This document shows, one piece after another, positions 1-8,790 of a stretch of 64,000 bases of DNA. A program made the position numbers and the translations under genes. The DNA lies in assembly GCF_019345465.1 (NCBI RefSeq), contig NZ_JAHKRC010000019.1:1-64000 (forward strand), read 5' to 3'. This stretch comes from Pseudomonas sp. NKUCC02_KPG (GTDB taxonomy: Bacteria > Pseudomonadota > Gammaproteobacteria > Pseudomonadales > Pseudomonadaceae). The notes under the pieces are model-generated. The model saw only the letters and a program-made list of their open reading frames with translations. It was not told the origin of the DNA and made no database searches. Each line of letters begins with the position of its first letter. Position 1 is the first letter of the stretch.

Positions 1-44
1 CGATGGCATCAGCGCGGTTGTGCAGACAGACCGCGGTGCTGCCA

Positions 45-65
45 TCGCGAGCAAGCCCGCTCCCA
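45..65 (-). repeat. REP element (half of a REPIN)
   Basis: The block tcgcgagcaagcccgctccca is the reverse complement of the REP core seen again at about 12.6 kb, 39.9 kb and, as a variant, 26.5 kb. Only one copy is visible here; the partner of the usual inverted pair probably lies left of the window. It follows the 3' end of aruC. Confidence 0.8.
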
Positions 66-111
66 CATTAATTCGGTTCGACGCCCGGCAAGCCGGGCGT
101 CGAGGTCACAC

Positions 112-1332
112 TCAGGCTTGCGTCAGATTCTTTACGGCGCGTTCGAAGCGGTTCAGGCCCTCTTCGATATCGGCTTCTTCTACCACCAGGCTTGGCGCAA
201 AGCGCACCACGTCGGGGCCAGCCTGCAAAATCATCAGGTTTTCTTTTTCGCAGGCGTTAAAAATGTCTTTGGCGCGGCCTTTCCAGGCATCGTTCAACAC
301 GCAGCCGATCAACAGGCCCATGCCACGCACTTCAGTGAACAGGCCGTATTGCTGGCCGATCTGCTCAAGACGGGTTTTGAACTGATCGTGTTTGGTTTTG
401 ACGCCAGCCAGCACTTCAGGGGTGTTGATCACATCAATCACCGCATTGCCCACCGCGCATGCCAGCGGGTTGCCGCCGTAGGTGGTGCCGTGGGTGCCGA
501 CAACCAGATGCTTGGCCAGTGCTTCGGTGGTCAGCATGGCTGCGATCGGGAAACCGCCGCCCAGGCTCTTGGCGCTGGTCAGGATGTCCGGGGTCACGCC
601 GTAATGCATGTAGGCAAACAGCTGGCCGGTACGGCCCATGCCGGTCTGCACTTCGTCGAACACCAGCAGCGCGTTGTGCTCGTCGCACAGCTCGCGGGCG
701 CCTTGCAGGTAAGCCTGCTCGGCTGGCAGCACGCCGCCTTCACCTTGAATCGGCTCCAGTACCACCGCGCAGGTCTTGTCCGAAATGGCCGCTTTGAGTG
801 CGTCAAGATCGTTGAACGGAATGTGGGTAATGCCGGTGATTTTCGGACCGAAGCCGTCGGAGTACTTCGACTGCCCGCCGACGTTCACGGTAAACAGCGT
901 ACGACCGTGGAAGCTGTTGAGTGCGGCGATGATTTCGTACTTCTCGCTGCCGAACCGATCAAAGGCCACACGACGGGCCAGCTTGAAGGCGGCTTCGTTG
1001 GCTTCGGCACCGGAGTTACAGAAGAACACACGCTCGGCAAAGGTCGAGTCCACCAGCTTTTTGGCCAGGCGCAGCGCCGGCTCGTTGGTGAAAACGTTGG
1101 ATACGTGCCACAGGGTATTGGCCTGCTCGGTCAGCGCGCCGACCAGTGCCGGATGCGCATGCCCCAACACGTTAACGGCAATGCCGCCAGCGAAGTCGAT
1201 CAGTTCACGACCGGCCTGGTCCCACACTCGGGAACCGGCGCCGCGCACAGGAATAAAGGCTGCAGGCGCGTAGTTGGGAACCATGACCTGATCGAAATCG
1301 GCGCGTTGCACCGGGGCTTGCTCAACGGACAT
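112..1332 (-). CDS. aruC: Succinylornithine/acetylornithine aminotransferase
   Basis: PLP-dependent class III aminotransferase of 406 residues, the usual length for ArgD/AruC. Visible are the substrate/PLP segment NSGAEANEAAFKLAR, the FDEVQTGMGRTG motif with the PLP-binding Asp, and the Schiff-base lysine in LTSAKSLGGGFPI. In Pseudomonas this enzyme transfers the 5-amino group of N2-succinylornithine in the arginine succinyltransferase pathway and can also act on acetylornithine. The call aruC rather than argD rests on the neighbouring argR and aot genes, as in P. aeruginosa. The rest of the aru operon (aruFGDBE) would lie left of the window. Two ArgR half-site matches lie 75-145 bases upstream. 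Confidence 0.9.
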   Translation of the reverse strand: MSVEQAPVQRADFDQVMVPNYAPAAFIPVRGAGSRVWDQAGRELIDFAGGIAVNVLGHAHPALVGALTEQANTLWHVSNVFTNEPALRLAKKLVDSTFAERVFFCNSGAEANEAAFKLARRVAFDRFGSEKYEIIAALNSFHGRTLFTVNVGGQSKYSDGFGPKITGITHIPFNDLDALKAAISDKTCAVVLEPIQGEGGVLPAEQAYLQGARELCDEHNALLVFDEVQTGMGRTGQLFAYMHYGVTPDILTSAKSLGGGFPIAAMLTTEALAKHLVVGTHGTTYGGNPLACAVGNAVIDVINTPEVLAGVKTKHDQFKTRLEQIGQQYGLFTEVRGMGLLIGCVLNDAWKGRAKDIFNACEKENLMILQAGPDVVRFAPSLVVEEADIEEGLNRFERAVKNLTQA

Positions 1333-1803
1333 CGGAGTCTCCTGAAGAGGAACGCCTGCCTAAACTGGCGAGCGATGGGAGGATTGTAGGGACACACGGG
1401 GGGCACGCCTTGTCGCCAAGCGACAACTTCTTATAGCGCCCAACCATGATTTTCCAAGGCATTACGACAATGCGACATATTCCGTCACAAAGGCGCAGTT
1501 TAAACGCTGAGGCACTTTTACGGCAGCACTCTGGCGTTTTGTTTGCGCGAAAAGCGTGAGCGTTTCCAGAGCGGCTTAGGCGGACCGCTTTCGGGTGCCA
1601 AATGTGTATCGGCTGAACGCTGTTTATTGATCGGAACCCCAGTGGGTTGAGCAGGTATTTGCGCTTTTTTTCAGTCCCGGGCTGGCCGATCTTGATGGCC
1701 ATTCTTCGAGGCAATTGCAAGGTGTCGACTTGGGCCAGGGCCTGGGCAACGACGCCAGGCTAATGCGCACCCTCTTGTTCCACTCTCTGAAAATGGACTC
1801 ATC
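1333..1803. other. Intergenic region between aruC and the NEL toxin gene
   Basis: No convincing gene. The aruC-proximal part holds two matches to the ArgR half-site pattern (listed separately). A minus-strand open frame at 1322-1720 has composition and arrangement unlike a protein family I know and overlaps the ArgR sites, so I do not call it. The last 25 bases contain a GGA element 8 bases upstream of ATG 1804, which supports that ATG as the toxin start. Confidence 0.6.
1405..1477 (-). promoter_or_regulatory. Candidate ArgR binding sites upstream of aruC
   Basis: The published half-site pattern of the Pseudomonas ArgR is TGTCGC-N8-AA-N5. On the minus strand it is matched from 1477 leftwards (TGTCGCATTGTCGTAA) and again from 1425 leftwards (TGTCGCTTGGCGACAA). 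The second site is also an inverted repeat, TTGTCGC-CAA-GCGACAA at 1410-1426, so it matches on both strands. The spacing of 52 bases between the two minus-strand half-sites is longer than the adjacent tandem arrangement. Activation of aruC by arginine through ArgR is inferred. Confidence 0.6.
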
Positions 1804-1873
1804 ATGAGCAGCATTCCCGAAACCCCGCCGCCCCCCCGAACAGCTGTTTCACTACAGCCCTCACTTCACCCAT
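1804..1873 (+). other. Out-of-frame 5' end of the NEL toxin gene
   Basis: ATG 1804 has a plausible ribosome site (GGACTC) and opens a frame reading MSSIPETPPPP. After the seven-C tract at 1831-1837 this frame is one base out of register with the long toxin frame. Removing one C joins it to EQLFHYSPHFTHVSKALPSW, which runs straight into the toxin. The downstream GTG at 1874 has no ribosome site in front of it. So the natural start is very likely 1804, with a frame break at the C tract; the joined protein would have 1699 residues. Confidence 0.7.
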
Positions 1874-4800
1874 GTGAGCAAGGCCCTTCCGAGCTGGGCA
1901 GAGCACTTGAAAAACCCCGATTTGCAGCGCCTGAAAACAATCAAACCAACCCTGCACCGCTCCCTTGCAGCCCTCACCGCCACTCAAAACCGCACCTTCA
2001 AAAACACACTGACCGAGCGCTGGGCCGCGCACGGCGCTGTGAACCAGCAACTTGAGCACATCCTCGATGTGCGCGCCTTTGCCGAACCGTTGCTCAAGCG
2101 ACTGATCAAGCAACGCCACGGCCTGGACCTGGACGTCAACCAGACCTACATCAACCTTTACATCCCTACCTACCTGCCAGTGATCGGCCTTCGGGACAGC
2201 GGTGCTACAACGTGGCGCGTGTCGCTACTGGACGCCGCCCTGCACAACTTTGAACTGCATGAAACCTTGCCCTATGCCTACGAGCCTGACTCCGGCTATA
2301 TCACTCGCCCCGACGAGCTGGGTCATTACAAACTCAGGGACGATATCACCGAAAAAATGCCGGTACTGGCCTTCACCGCCCTCTGCCGCGCACTCAACCT
2401 TGGCGCCCGCTATGACGCTCATTTGAGAACCCATCTGGGGCTCAATGACCGTGCCAGGCAATTACGGCTAAAAACCACCCTGGGCGAATGCCATCAGGCC
2501 GATCTAAAGGCTGACCTGCTCCATGGGGTTCTCACCCGGCAAATGCACGCGCCCCTGTACGAGTCTTTGAATGGCTTTATGAGCGGCACGAGCGACAAGT
2601 GGCTGACCTACAGCCTCTCGGTGTGCGCATTGGCGGCAGAGGGACCGGTCATCTTCATTCCCGAGGATCAGCGTTCCATTGTGGTTTACCTCCCCCACGA
2701 TCCGCTGCACCCGATAAAGGAATACTCATCCATTGGCCGCTTTGTTGAGCACCTGACCGCACGCCTGAGCGCTGACGACTACCAGCATTTCTTCAGTCGC
2801 TTCATCCCTCACGAGCATCTGGCGACGTACTTTTCAGCATTGAAAAGAACCTACTTCCACATCATCACCGACGCCCCCAATGCCCCCGACCTGGAAGACC
2901 GCGACTTCGGGGTCGGACAATCCCTGATCCCGATCGACAACCCCCTGCTCGATTGTTCGATTGAGCCGATCACTGAAGACCTGTGGGAAACCCTCTACAG
3001 CAGAAAGCTGGCCAGGATATTCAGTGACGCCAAGAGCATTGCCGTCTCTACCGACGCAGAAGACCGCAAGACCCGCCAGGATCGACTGGAGCGCTGGAAG
3101 CGCATCGGCCTGGCCCTGTTCAATGCGGCAGCCTTTGTCATCGCCCCGTTTGTGCCGGTGGTCGGCGAGTTGATGCTGCTACAAATGGCCTATCAACTGC
3201 TGGATGACGTCTATGAGGGCGTGCACGACTGGGTGGAAGGCCAGACAACCGAGGCCTTCGAGCATTTGATAGCAGTGCTGGAAAGCACAGTACAGGCAGG
3301 GCTGTTTGCCGCGGGAGGACACATCGTCAGTGACCTGCTGCCAAAATCGTCAGCCTTCGTAGAGGGCATGACACCCGTGACGGGCAGCGACGGCAACACC
3401 CGCCTATGGAATCCTGACATCAGCGTCTACAACCATGAGTTGAATGTGCCCGACAGCGTAGTCACTGACGAACTGGGCCTGCGGCACCACAACGATCAAA
3501 TGCTGCTGACACTCAACAGCACCGCCCTGGCTGAGCACACTCTGGTACTTGAGAAAGCCGAAGGCGCGCAACAGTTCACCCTGCGCCACCCCTCTCGCCC
3601 GCACGCGTACCGGCCCAAAATCCTGCATAACGGCGAAGGGGCCTGGCTGATGGAGGGCGAGCGCCCGCAGACCTGGGAGGATGCCACCTTGATGCGGCGA
3701 CTGGGGCATGCAACGGACGGACTCAGCGACACGGAACTGCAAAACCTGCGACGTGTCAGTGCGACCTCCAATGGGGTCTTGCGCCGGGTACACATGAACA
3801 GCGAGAAGATCCCGCCCTTGCTCAAAGACAGCCTGACGCGCTTGAAGCTGCACAAACAAAACATCAAGGATATTGAGCATGTGCGCCAGGGCCTGACCAC
3901 GTCAGAGAAGAGCAACTGGCTTGAAAGCCTGCCAACCGAGTTGCAAGGCTGGCCTGAGGAAAAGGCACTGGCCATCTACTCGGATCAAACACTGTCCGGC
4001 CAGCCCCATGTGTACGGCAACCGTCACGCCCTGCCTGAAGACACGTTGAAAATATCCCAGGGCGAGGTCAAGCAGGGACAGCTTTGGCCACTGATTGTCG
4101 ACAGCCTCGACTCAAGCCAGCTCAACGCATTGCTGGGCCCCGAGACCGTCAAGGCGGATGCCGTGAAAGCACTCCACGCCAAAGTGGCCGATTACGCCTA
4201 TCAGCGCCGGGAAGATATTTTCAACCACACCTACGCCAAAGAGCGACTCACACATAGCCCCCAGGCCCGCTTGATTGAAACCGCCTTTGCGCAGCTTCCC
4301 GCCCCCGCGACCCAGGCCATGCTCGATACCGCCAGCACCCTTGAAAAGAAAGACTTGCTGATGGGTCATAACCTGCCGCTACGGATCAGGAACCTGGCCA
4401 CGGAGCTGCAATTCCAGACAAGGATCGCCCACGCACAGGAGGGGCTGTTTGAAGAAGACCTGGTCAGCCCCGACGCCGAGAAAGCCGCCATTAACACGCT
4501 GAGAATGCACACCGACGCCATCAGCGACCTTAAGCTCGATGTTCGTGAATCAGTCGTGGACGGGGCTTTGCGCCATGCCCATCACCCGGAGGGGGCCAGT
4601 CAGTCACGAGTCATCGTGCGGCTGGGGCCGGGCAAGTACGAAGTTTATGATGAGCATGGGGCTTTGCTCCACCCGGCCTCGGGCTTCTACAGCGCCCTTC
4701 AGAAATCACTGCCCGAGACCAGCCTTGAACACGTGAGATCACACCTCAAGCCTGGGCAAAACTTCAAGCAATGGCTCATCGAAAAATACCAGCTCAACAA

Positions 4801-6904
4801 TCAGGTGCGAACCGCCCTGGAGTTTGGTAATGCCAATCGCTCCGTGACCCTGGAGACTGAAACGCTACTGCGCGGCATCGGCAGCAGCCATATAGATCCC
4901 AACTCCCCGTCCAGCCCCCTGAAAAACCAGGTCAGAGCGCTTTACCCGATGCGCGATGAGGCCGAAATCGGGCTGATAACCGCACGCATCAACACCGAAC
5001 AGGCGTTGACCCAGCTCAATGTTCTTATGGATGAAAAAAACCTGTTGTTTCGCGAACTGGATGAGTGGGTACAGTCGCCCCGCGCCAGCTCAGCATCAGA
5101 CACCAACGGCCTCGAAATTCACGAAACCCGCAAATATGTCAGTGCCAGGATCAAGGACTCATGGCACACGGCAGATAAACCACACATCAATAAGGCCGGC
5201 AGAATCGAGATACGTGCAGTGCTCGACTTTAGCCACGCCGAGCTGGGCGCTATCGAACTCGACAGCCTGAACTTGAGCAGCCCCTTGCGTCATGTCGCCG
5301 GGCTGTTTCTCGATGATTGCCAGTTGTCGTCCTCCAGTGAAGAGTTCCTGAATCACTTTCCGAACCTGCGGGTGCTTTCTCTGGCGTCCAATCAGCTGGA
5401 ACGCTTTCCACCAGCCCTGACCAGGCTGCGCCGACTCAGGCAATTGACACTCCCCAACAACAAGCTGGTGATGACCCGCGAGGCACAGGATCGTCTCAAT
5501 GGCCTGACGCGGCTTTTGCATCTGGACCTGAGTAACAATCCCCTTGGACAACCTCCGGCCATTGGCCAAATGCCTGAGCTCCTGACATTGACCCTGAACA
5601 GAACCGGTATCACCCAGTGGCCAGAAGGCCTTCTTTCAGTGGGCAGGCCCCGAACCTTCAATTTGAGTCTGCTGGGTAACGAGATAGCAACAGTGCCTGA
5701 TTACTTGCCCGAGTCCGCAGAGTCCTGGGTGGTCGCCAATACCCGTCTGGAGCGACAAAAACTCGATCTGGACAACCAGGACCGGATTATCCGGTACCGT
5801 CAGGCACAAGGCCTTGACCCCCATCGCACCTACCCGCCACGAGGCCTGGAAGGCAGCAAGTTTTGGCTCGACGGCACACCCGCTGAACAGGCCTCGATGC
5901 AAAGCAGCTGGGATAACGTCGAAAAAGAGCACGGATCCCAGGGCTTTTTTGAAGTCATTTCCAGAATGGAAGTCCAGCCAGAGGTATTTGAGACCGAAAG
6001 TGACAGGATCAACTATGAAGAAGCTTGGGAGGATCTGGCCAGCAAAGTGTGGCGACTGATCGATGCCGCCCATAACGATACCCTTATGCGCGAAAAACTC
6101 TTCACCCTTGCCAGCGCCCCCACACATTGCGCGGATGCCGGGGCACAGATTTTCAATGCGATGGGCCTTGAGGTCATGGCCTACGAATACTACGAAGCAG
6201 CAACCCCTGCCAGGGAACTGAAAAACAACCTCATCACCCTGGCACGGGGCAAGGCCCGGCTGGCGAAAATCCATGATATCGCCCGCGCTGATGTCGCTCA
6301 GCGAGTAAAGCCTGTCAGCGAGGGCGGCCTGGGCTTGAGGTTCAGCTCTGAAGTCATCGATGGTGTACCCGGCACCGTGGATGAGGTCGAAGTACACACC
6401 GGCTATCAGGCTCGCCTGAGCTCCAGCCTCGAACTGCCCTGGGTGCCCAATTACATGGTGTACCGCCTCACCGCAGGGGTGGGGAACGCAGAATTTACGC
6501 GGGCCTACAACCTGATCAAGGAGGGCGAAAAAGGTGATGGCCTGGTTAACCAGATCCTGGCAGAAGCGCCGTTCTGGGAAACATACTTGAACAAAACCTA
6601 TCCGGGACCGCTTGAAGACAACGCACGGATATTCGACGAGCGCGTGGACTGGCTAAACCAGTTGCTGGAACTACAAAACGCCTGGATCAAGTCACAGGAG
6701 CAACTGCAAAATCGCGATCCGGTGTTGAGAGCTTCGCTGGTAGAAATAGCCGCAAAACTGAAGGTCACTGAAGCTGAAGTGCTGACCCAAGAGCCCCTCA
6801 GCGACAGCCTGTATAACCGGATTTACCTGCAACTCGCCGATGAGCGCCTGGAAGTAAGCCGGAATATGACCCGCATCGCCCTTGCCCAGGCCAAGCGGCT
6901 CTGA
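1874..6904 (+). CDS. Large LRR/NEL-type E3 ubiquitin ligase effector (dermonecrotic-toxin-like N terminus)
   Basis: Open frame of 1676 residues from a weak GTG; the true start is probably ATG 1804 in another frame (see that entry). The N-terminal two thirds resemble the large Pseudomonas dermonecrotic-toxin-domain proteins, with a hydrophobic stretch near residue 420 (ALFNAAAFVIAPFVPVVGEL). Leucine-rich repeats follow at about 1130-1290 (LRVLSLASNQLERFP, LLHLDLSNNPLGQPP). The C-terminal ~290 residues look like a novel E3 ligase (NEL) domain, with the catalytic Cys in THCADAG at residue 1419 (Cys-x-Asp as in IpaH/SspH). Such enzymes are injected and ubiquitinate eukaryotic host proteins; no secretion system is in the window. 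It ends two bases from the stop of argR, convergent, and interrupts the argR-aruC neighbourhood, suggesting accessory gain. Confidence 0.75.
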   Translation: MSKALPSWAEHLKNPDLQRLKTIKPTLHRSLAALTATQNRTFKNTLTERWAAHGAVNQQLEHILDVRAFAEPLLKRLIKQRHGLDLDVNQTYINLYIPTYLPVIGLRDSGATTWRVSLLDAALHNFELHETLPYAYEPDSGYITRPDELGHYKLRDDITEKMPVLAFTALCRALNLGARYDAHLRTHLGLNDRARQLRLKTTLGECHQADLKADLLHGVLTRQMHAPLYESLNGFMSGTSDKWLTYSLSVCALAAEGPVIFIPEDQRSIVVYLPHDPLHPIKEYSSIGRFVEHLTARLSADDYQHFFSRFIPHEHLATYFSALKRTYFHIITDAPNAPDLEDRDFGVGQSLIPIDNPLLDCSIEPITEDLWETLYSRKLARIFSDAKSIAVSTDAEDRKTRQDRLERWKRIGLALFNAAAFVIAPFVPVVGELMLLQMAYQLLDDVYEGVHDWVEGQTTEAFEHLIAVLESTVQAGLFAAGGHIVSDLLPKSSAFVEGMTPVTGSDGNTRLWNPDISVYNHELNVPDSVVTDELGLRHHNDQMLLTLNSTALAEHTLVLEKAEGAQQFTLRHPSRPHAYRPKILHNGEGAWLMEGERPQTWEDATLMRRLGHATDGLSDTELQNLRRVSATSNGVLRRVHMNSEKIPPLLKDSLTRLKLHKQNIKDIEHVRQGLTTSEKSNWLESLPTELQGWPEEKALAIYSDQTLSGQPHVYGNRHALPEDTLKISQGEVKQGQLWPLIVDSLDSSQLNALLGPETVKADAVKALHAKVADYAYQRREDIFNHTYAKERLTHSPQARLIETAFAQLPAPATQAMLDTASTLEKKDLLMGHNLPLRIRNLATELQFQTRIAHAQEGLFEEDLVSPDAEKAAINTLRMHTDAISDLKLDVRESVVDGALRHAHHPEGASQSRVIVRLGPGKYEVYDEHGALLHPASGFYSALQKSLPETSLEHVRSHLKPGQNFKQWLIEKYQLNNQVRTALEFGNANRSVTLETETLLRGIGSSHIDPNSPSSPLKNQVRALYPMRDEAEIGLITARINTEQALTQLNVLMDEKNLLFRELDEWVQSPRASSASDTNGLEIHETRKYVSARIKDSWHTADKPHINKAGRIEIRAVLDFSHAELGAIELDSLNLSSPLRHVAGLFLDDCQLSSSSEEFLNHFPNLRVLSLASNQLERFPPALTRLRRLRQLTLPNNKLVMTREAQDRLNGLTRLLHLDLSNNPLGQPPAIGQMPELLTLTLNRTGITQWPEGLLSVGRPRTFNLSLLGNEIATVPDYLPESAESWVVANTRLERQKLDLDNQDRIIRYRQAQGLDPHRTYPPRGLEGSKFWLDGTPAEQASMQSSWDNVEKEHGSQGFFEVISRMEVQPEVFETESDRINYEEAWEDLASKVWRLIDAAHNDTLMREKLFTLASAPTHCADAGAQIFNAMGLEVMAYEYYEAATPARELKNNLITLARGKARLAKIHDIARADVAQRVKPVSEGGLGLRFSSEVIDGVPGTVDEVEVHTGYQARLSSSLELPWVPNYMVYRLTAGVGNAEFTRAYNLIKEGEKGDGLVNQILAEAPFWETYLNKTYPGPLEDNARIFDERVDWLNQLLELQNAWIKSQEQLQNRDPVLRASLVEIAAKLKVTEAEVLTQEPLSDSLYNRIYLQLADERLEVSRNMTRIALAQAKRL

Positions 6905-6906
6905 CT

Positions 6907-7887
6907 TCAGCCACGCTCGGCAGGAGCCGAAGACAACTCGAACGGGCTGCTGCTTCGGCGCTGATTGCGGTCTTCACGGGGTGTCGCGCCAAAGAAGTTG
7001 CGATACGCACTGGAGAAATGCGGCCCCGATGAAAAGCCGCAGGACAAGCCGATCTGGATAATCGACTTGCTGGTTTGCATCAGCATTTGCCGAGCCTTGT
7101 TCAGGCGCAGTTCCAGGTAATACTGGCTAGGCACGCGGTTGAGGTATTGCTTGAAAATCCGCTCCAACTGCCGACGGGATACGCACACATGCTGGGCGAT
7201 TTCGTCGGTGGTCAGGGGTTCTTCGATGTTGGCCTCCATCAGCAACACGGCCTGGGTCAGCTTGGGATGGCTGGAGCCAAGACGGTTTTGCAGCGGAATA
7301 CGCTGGCGCTCGCCACCTTCGCGGATGCGCTCCACCACCAGCTCTTCGGACACCGCACCGGCCAGTTCAGCCCCGTGATCGCGAGCCAGAACAGCCAGCA
7401 ACAAATCGAGCACCGACAACCCGCCACAGGCGCTCAGACGATCACGGTCCCAGTCAAACAAGTGACTGGTGGCAATCACCTTGGGGAAACGCTCGGCAAA
7501 ATCGTCCTGCCAGCGCCAATGCACTGCAGCACGATAACCATCAAGCAAACCTAATTGCGCCAGCGGATACACCCCGGCCGACAGCCCGCCAATCACACAC
7601 CCTGCCCGCACCAGTTGCTTGAGCGCACTGCTCAAGGCCGGAGCCAGGGTGGTCGGGGGCTCATCAGCCAACAGGAACAGCTTTTGGCAGCCTTCAAGCT
7701 TGCCGTTCCAGGGCTCGCCGGGCAATTTCCAGGCGCCCTCGGGCGCAGGTTCTGCCTGCAGGAACAACAACTCGTAGACGACTTCAGGATGCACGCGCTG
7801 AGCAACACGCAACGCTTCCTCGGCCAGCGCCAGGGTCAAGGCTTTGGTGCTGGGCCAAATGAGGAAACCAATTCGATGGGCGGTCAT
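6907..7887 (-). CDS. argR: AraC-family arginine-responsive regulator ArgR
   Basis: Protein of 326 residues with an amidotransferase-like (DJ-1/PfpI) N-terminal sensor domain (IGFLIWPSTKALTLALAEEAL) and a C-terminal AraC/XylS double helix-turn-helix (residues ~215-315; VCVSRRQLERIFKQYLNRVPSQYYLELRLNKAR, quoted here in abbreviated role only as helix 2 of the first HTH is SRRQLERIFKQYL). This is the Pseudomonas ArgR, unrelated to enterobacterial ArgR. It activates arginine uptake and the succinyltransferase pathway. It is last in the aotJQMOP-argR operon, 115 bases after aotP. Confidence 0.93.
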   Translation of the reverse strand: MTAHRIGFLIWPSTKALTLALAEEALRVAQRVHPEVVYELLFLQAEPAPEGAWKLPGEPWNGKLEGCQKLFLLADEPPTTLAPALSSALKQLVRAGCVIGGLSAGVYPLAQLGLLDGYRAAVHWRWQDDFAERFPKVIATSHLFDWDRDRLSACGGLSVLDLLLAVLARDHGAELAGAVSEELVVERIREGGERQRIPLQNRLGSSHPKLTQAVLLMEANIEEPLTTDEIAQHVCVSRRQLERIFKQYLNRVPSQYYLELRLNKARQMLMQTSKSIIQIGLSCGFSSGPHFSSAYRNFFGATPREDRNQRRSSSPFELSSAPAERG

Positions 7888-8002
7888 AGCGTGCTATCCG
7901 GAACGAAAACGGGAATAAAACATGTGCACCTGACCTAAGCCAACTGCGCTGGATGCGGAGCATGACCTATTTTGGTGCACAGAGGCAGTCTTAAAATTGC
8001 AG

Positions 8003-8767
8003 TTACTTCAAGCTGCCCGACAGAAACTGCTGCAACCGCTCACACTGTGGATTAACCAGCACTTCACGGGGGTTGCCGCTTTCCTCAACAATACCTTTGT
8101 GCAGGAATACCAACTGGTTCGACACTTCACGGGCAAAGCCCATTTCGTGGGTCACTACCACCATGGTCCGGCCTTCCAGAGCCAGGTCCTGCATCACCTT
8201 CAGCACATCACCCACAAGCTCCGGGTCGAGGGCCGAGGTCGGCTCATCAAACAGCATGACCTCAGGCTCCATCGCCAGTGCGCGGGCAATCGCCACACGC
8301 TGCTGCTCACCGCCGGACATATGCCCCGGGTAGGCATCCTTGCGATGGGACACACCTACCTTGTTGAGGTAGTGCTCGGCTTTTTCACGGGCTTCGGATT
8401 TGGTCATCCCCAGCACATGCACCGGCGCTTCCATGATGTTTTCCAGTGCGGTCATGTGCGACCACAGGTTGAAATGCTGAAACACCATCGACAAACGCGA
8501 GCGCATGCGCTGCAGCTGCTTGGGATCAGCGGCCTTGAGAGCGCCGTCCTTGTTGGCAATCAGCTTGAGCTCTTCGCCATTGAGCAGGATCTTGCCGGCA
8601 TGGGGCTGCTCGAGCAGGTTGATGCAACGCAAAAAGGTACTTTTGCCGGAGCCACTGGAGCCGATGATGCTGATCACATCGCCTGCCTTGGCGGCCAGTG
8701 AAACGCCTTTGAGCACTTCATGACTGCCATAGCGTTTATGCAGGTCTTGGACTTCAAGTTTGTACAT
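8003..8767 (-). CDS. aotP: Arginine/ornithine ABC transporter ATP-binding protein
   Basis: Polar amino acid ABC ATPase, 254 residues from the ATG at 8767, which matches the usual AotP length; an upstream ATG at 8782 would add five residues. Walker A GSSGSGKST, signature MSGGEQQRVAIARAL and Walker B VMLFDEPTSALD are intact, as is the H-loop VVVTHEMGFA. It powers import of arginine and ornithine through AotQ/AotM with the binding protein AotJ. It sits between aotO and argR in the minus-strand operon. Confidence 0.93.
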   Translation of the reverse strand: MYKLEVQDLHKRYGSHEVLKGVSLAAKAGDVISIIGSSGSGKSTFLRCINLLEQPHAGKILLNGEELKLIANKDGALKAADPKQLQRMRSRLSMVFQHFNLWSHMTALENIMEAPVHVLGMTKSEAREKAEHYLNKVGVSHRKDAYPGHMSGGEQQRVAIARALAMEPEVMLFDEPTSALDPELVGDVLKVMQDLALEGRTMVVVTHEMGFAREVSNQLVFLHKGIVEESGNPREVLVNPQCERLQQFLSGSLK

Positions 8768-8790
8768 GCTGTCGGTTCTCACAAAAACAG

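Noticed and set aside
118..1389. Long plus-strand open frame of 423 codons opposite aruC
   Set aside because: It is the antisense shadow of a clearly recognisable aminotransferase; its translation is His/Gln/Gly-rich and matches no family.
1322..1720. Minus-strand frame of 132 codons upstream of aruC
   Set aside because: Overlaps the aruC start and the ArgR sites, lacks a ribosome site and has no recognisable features.
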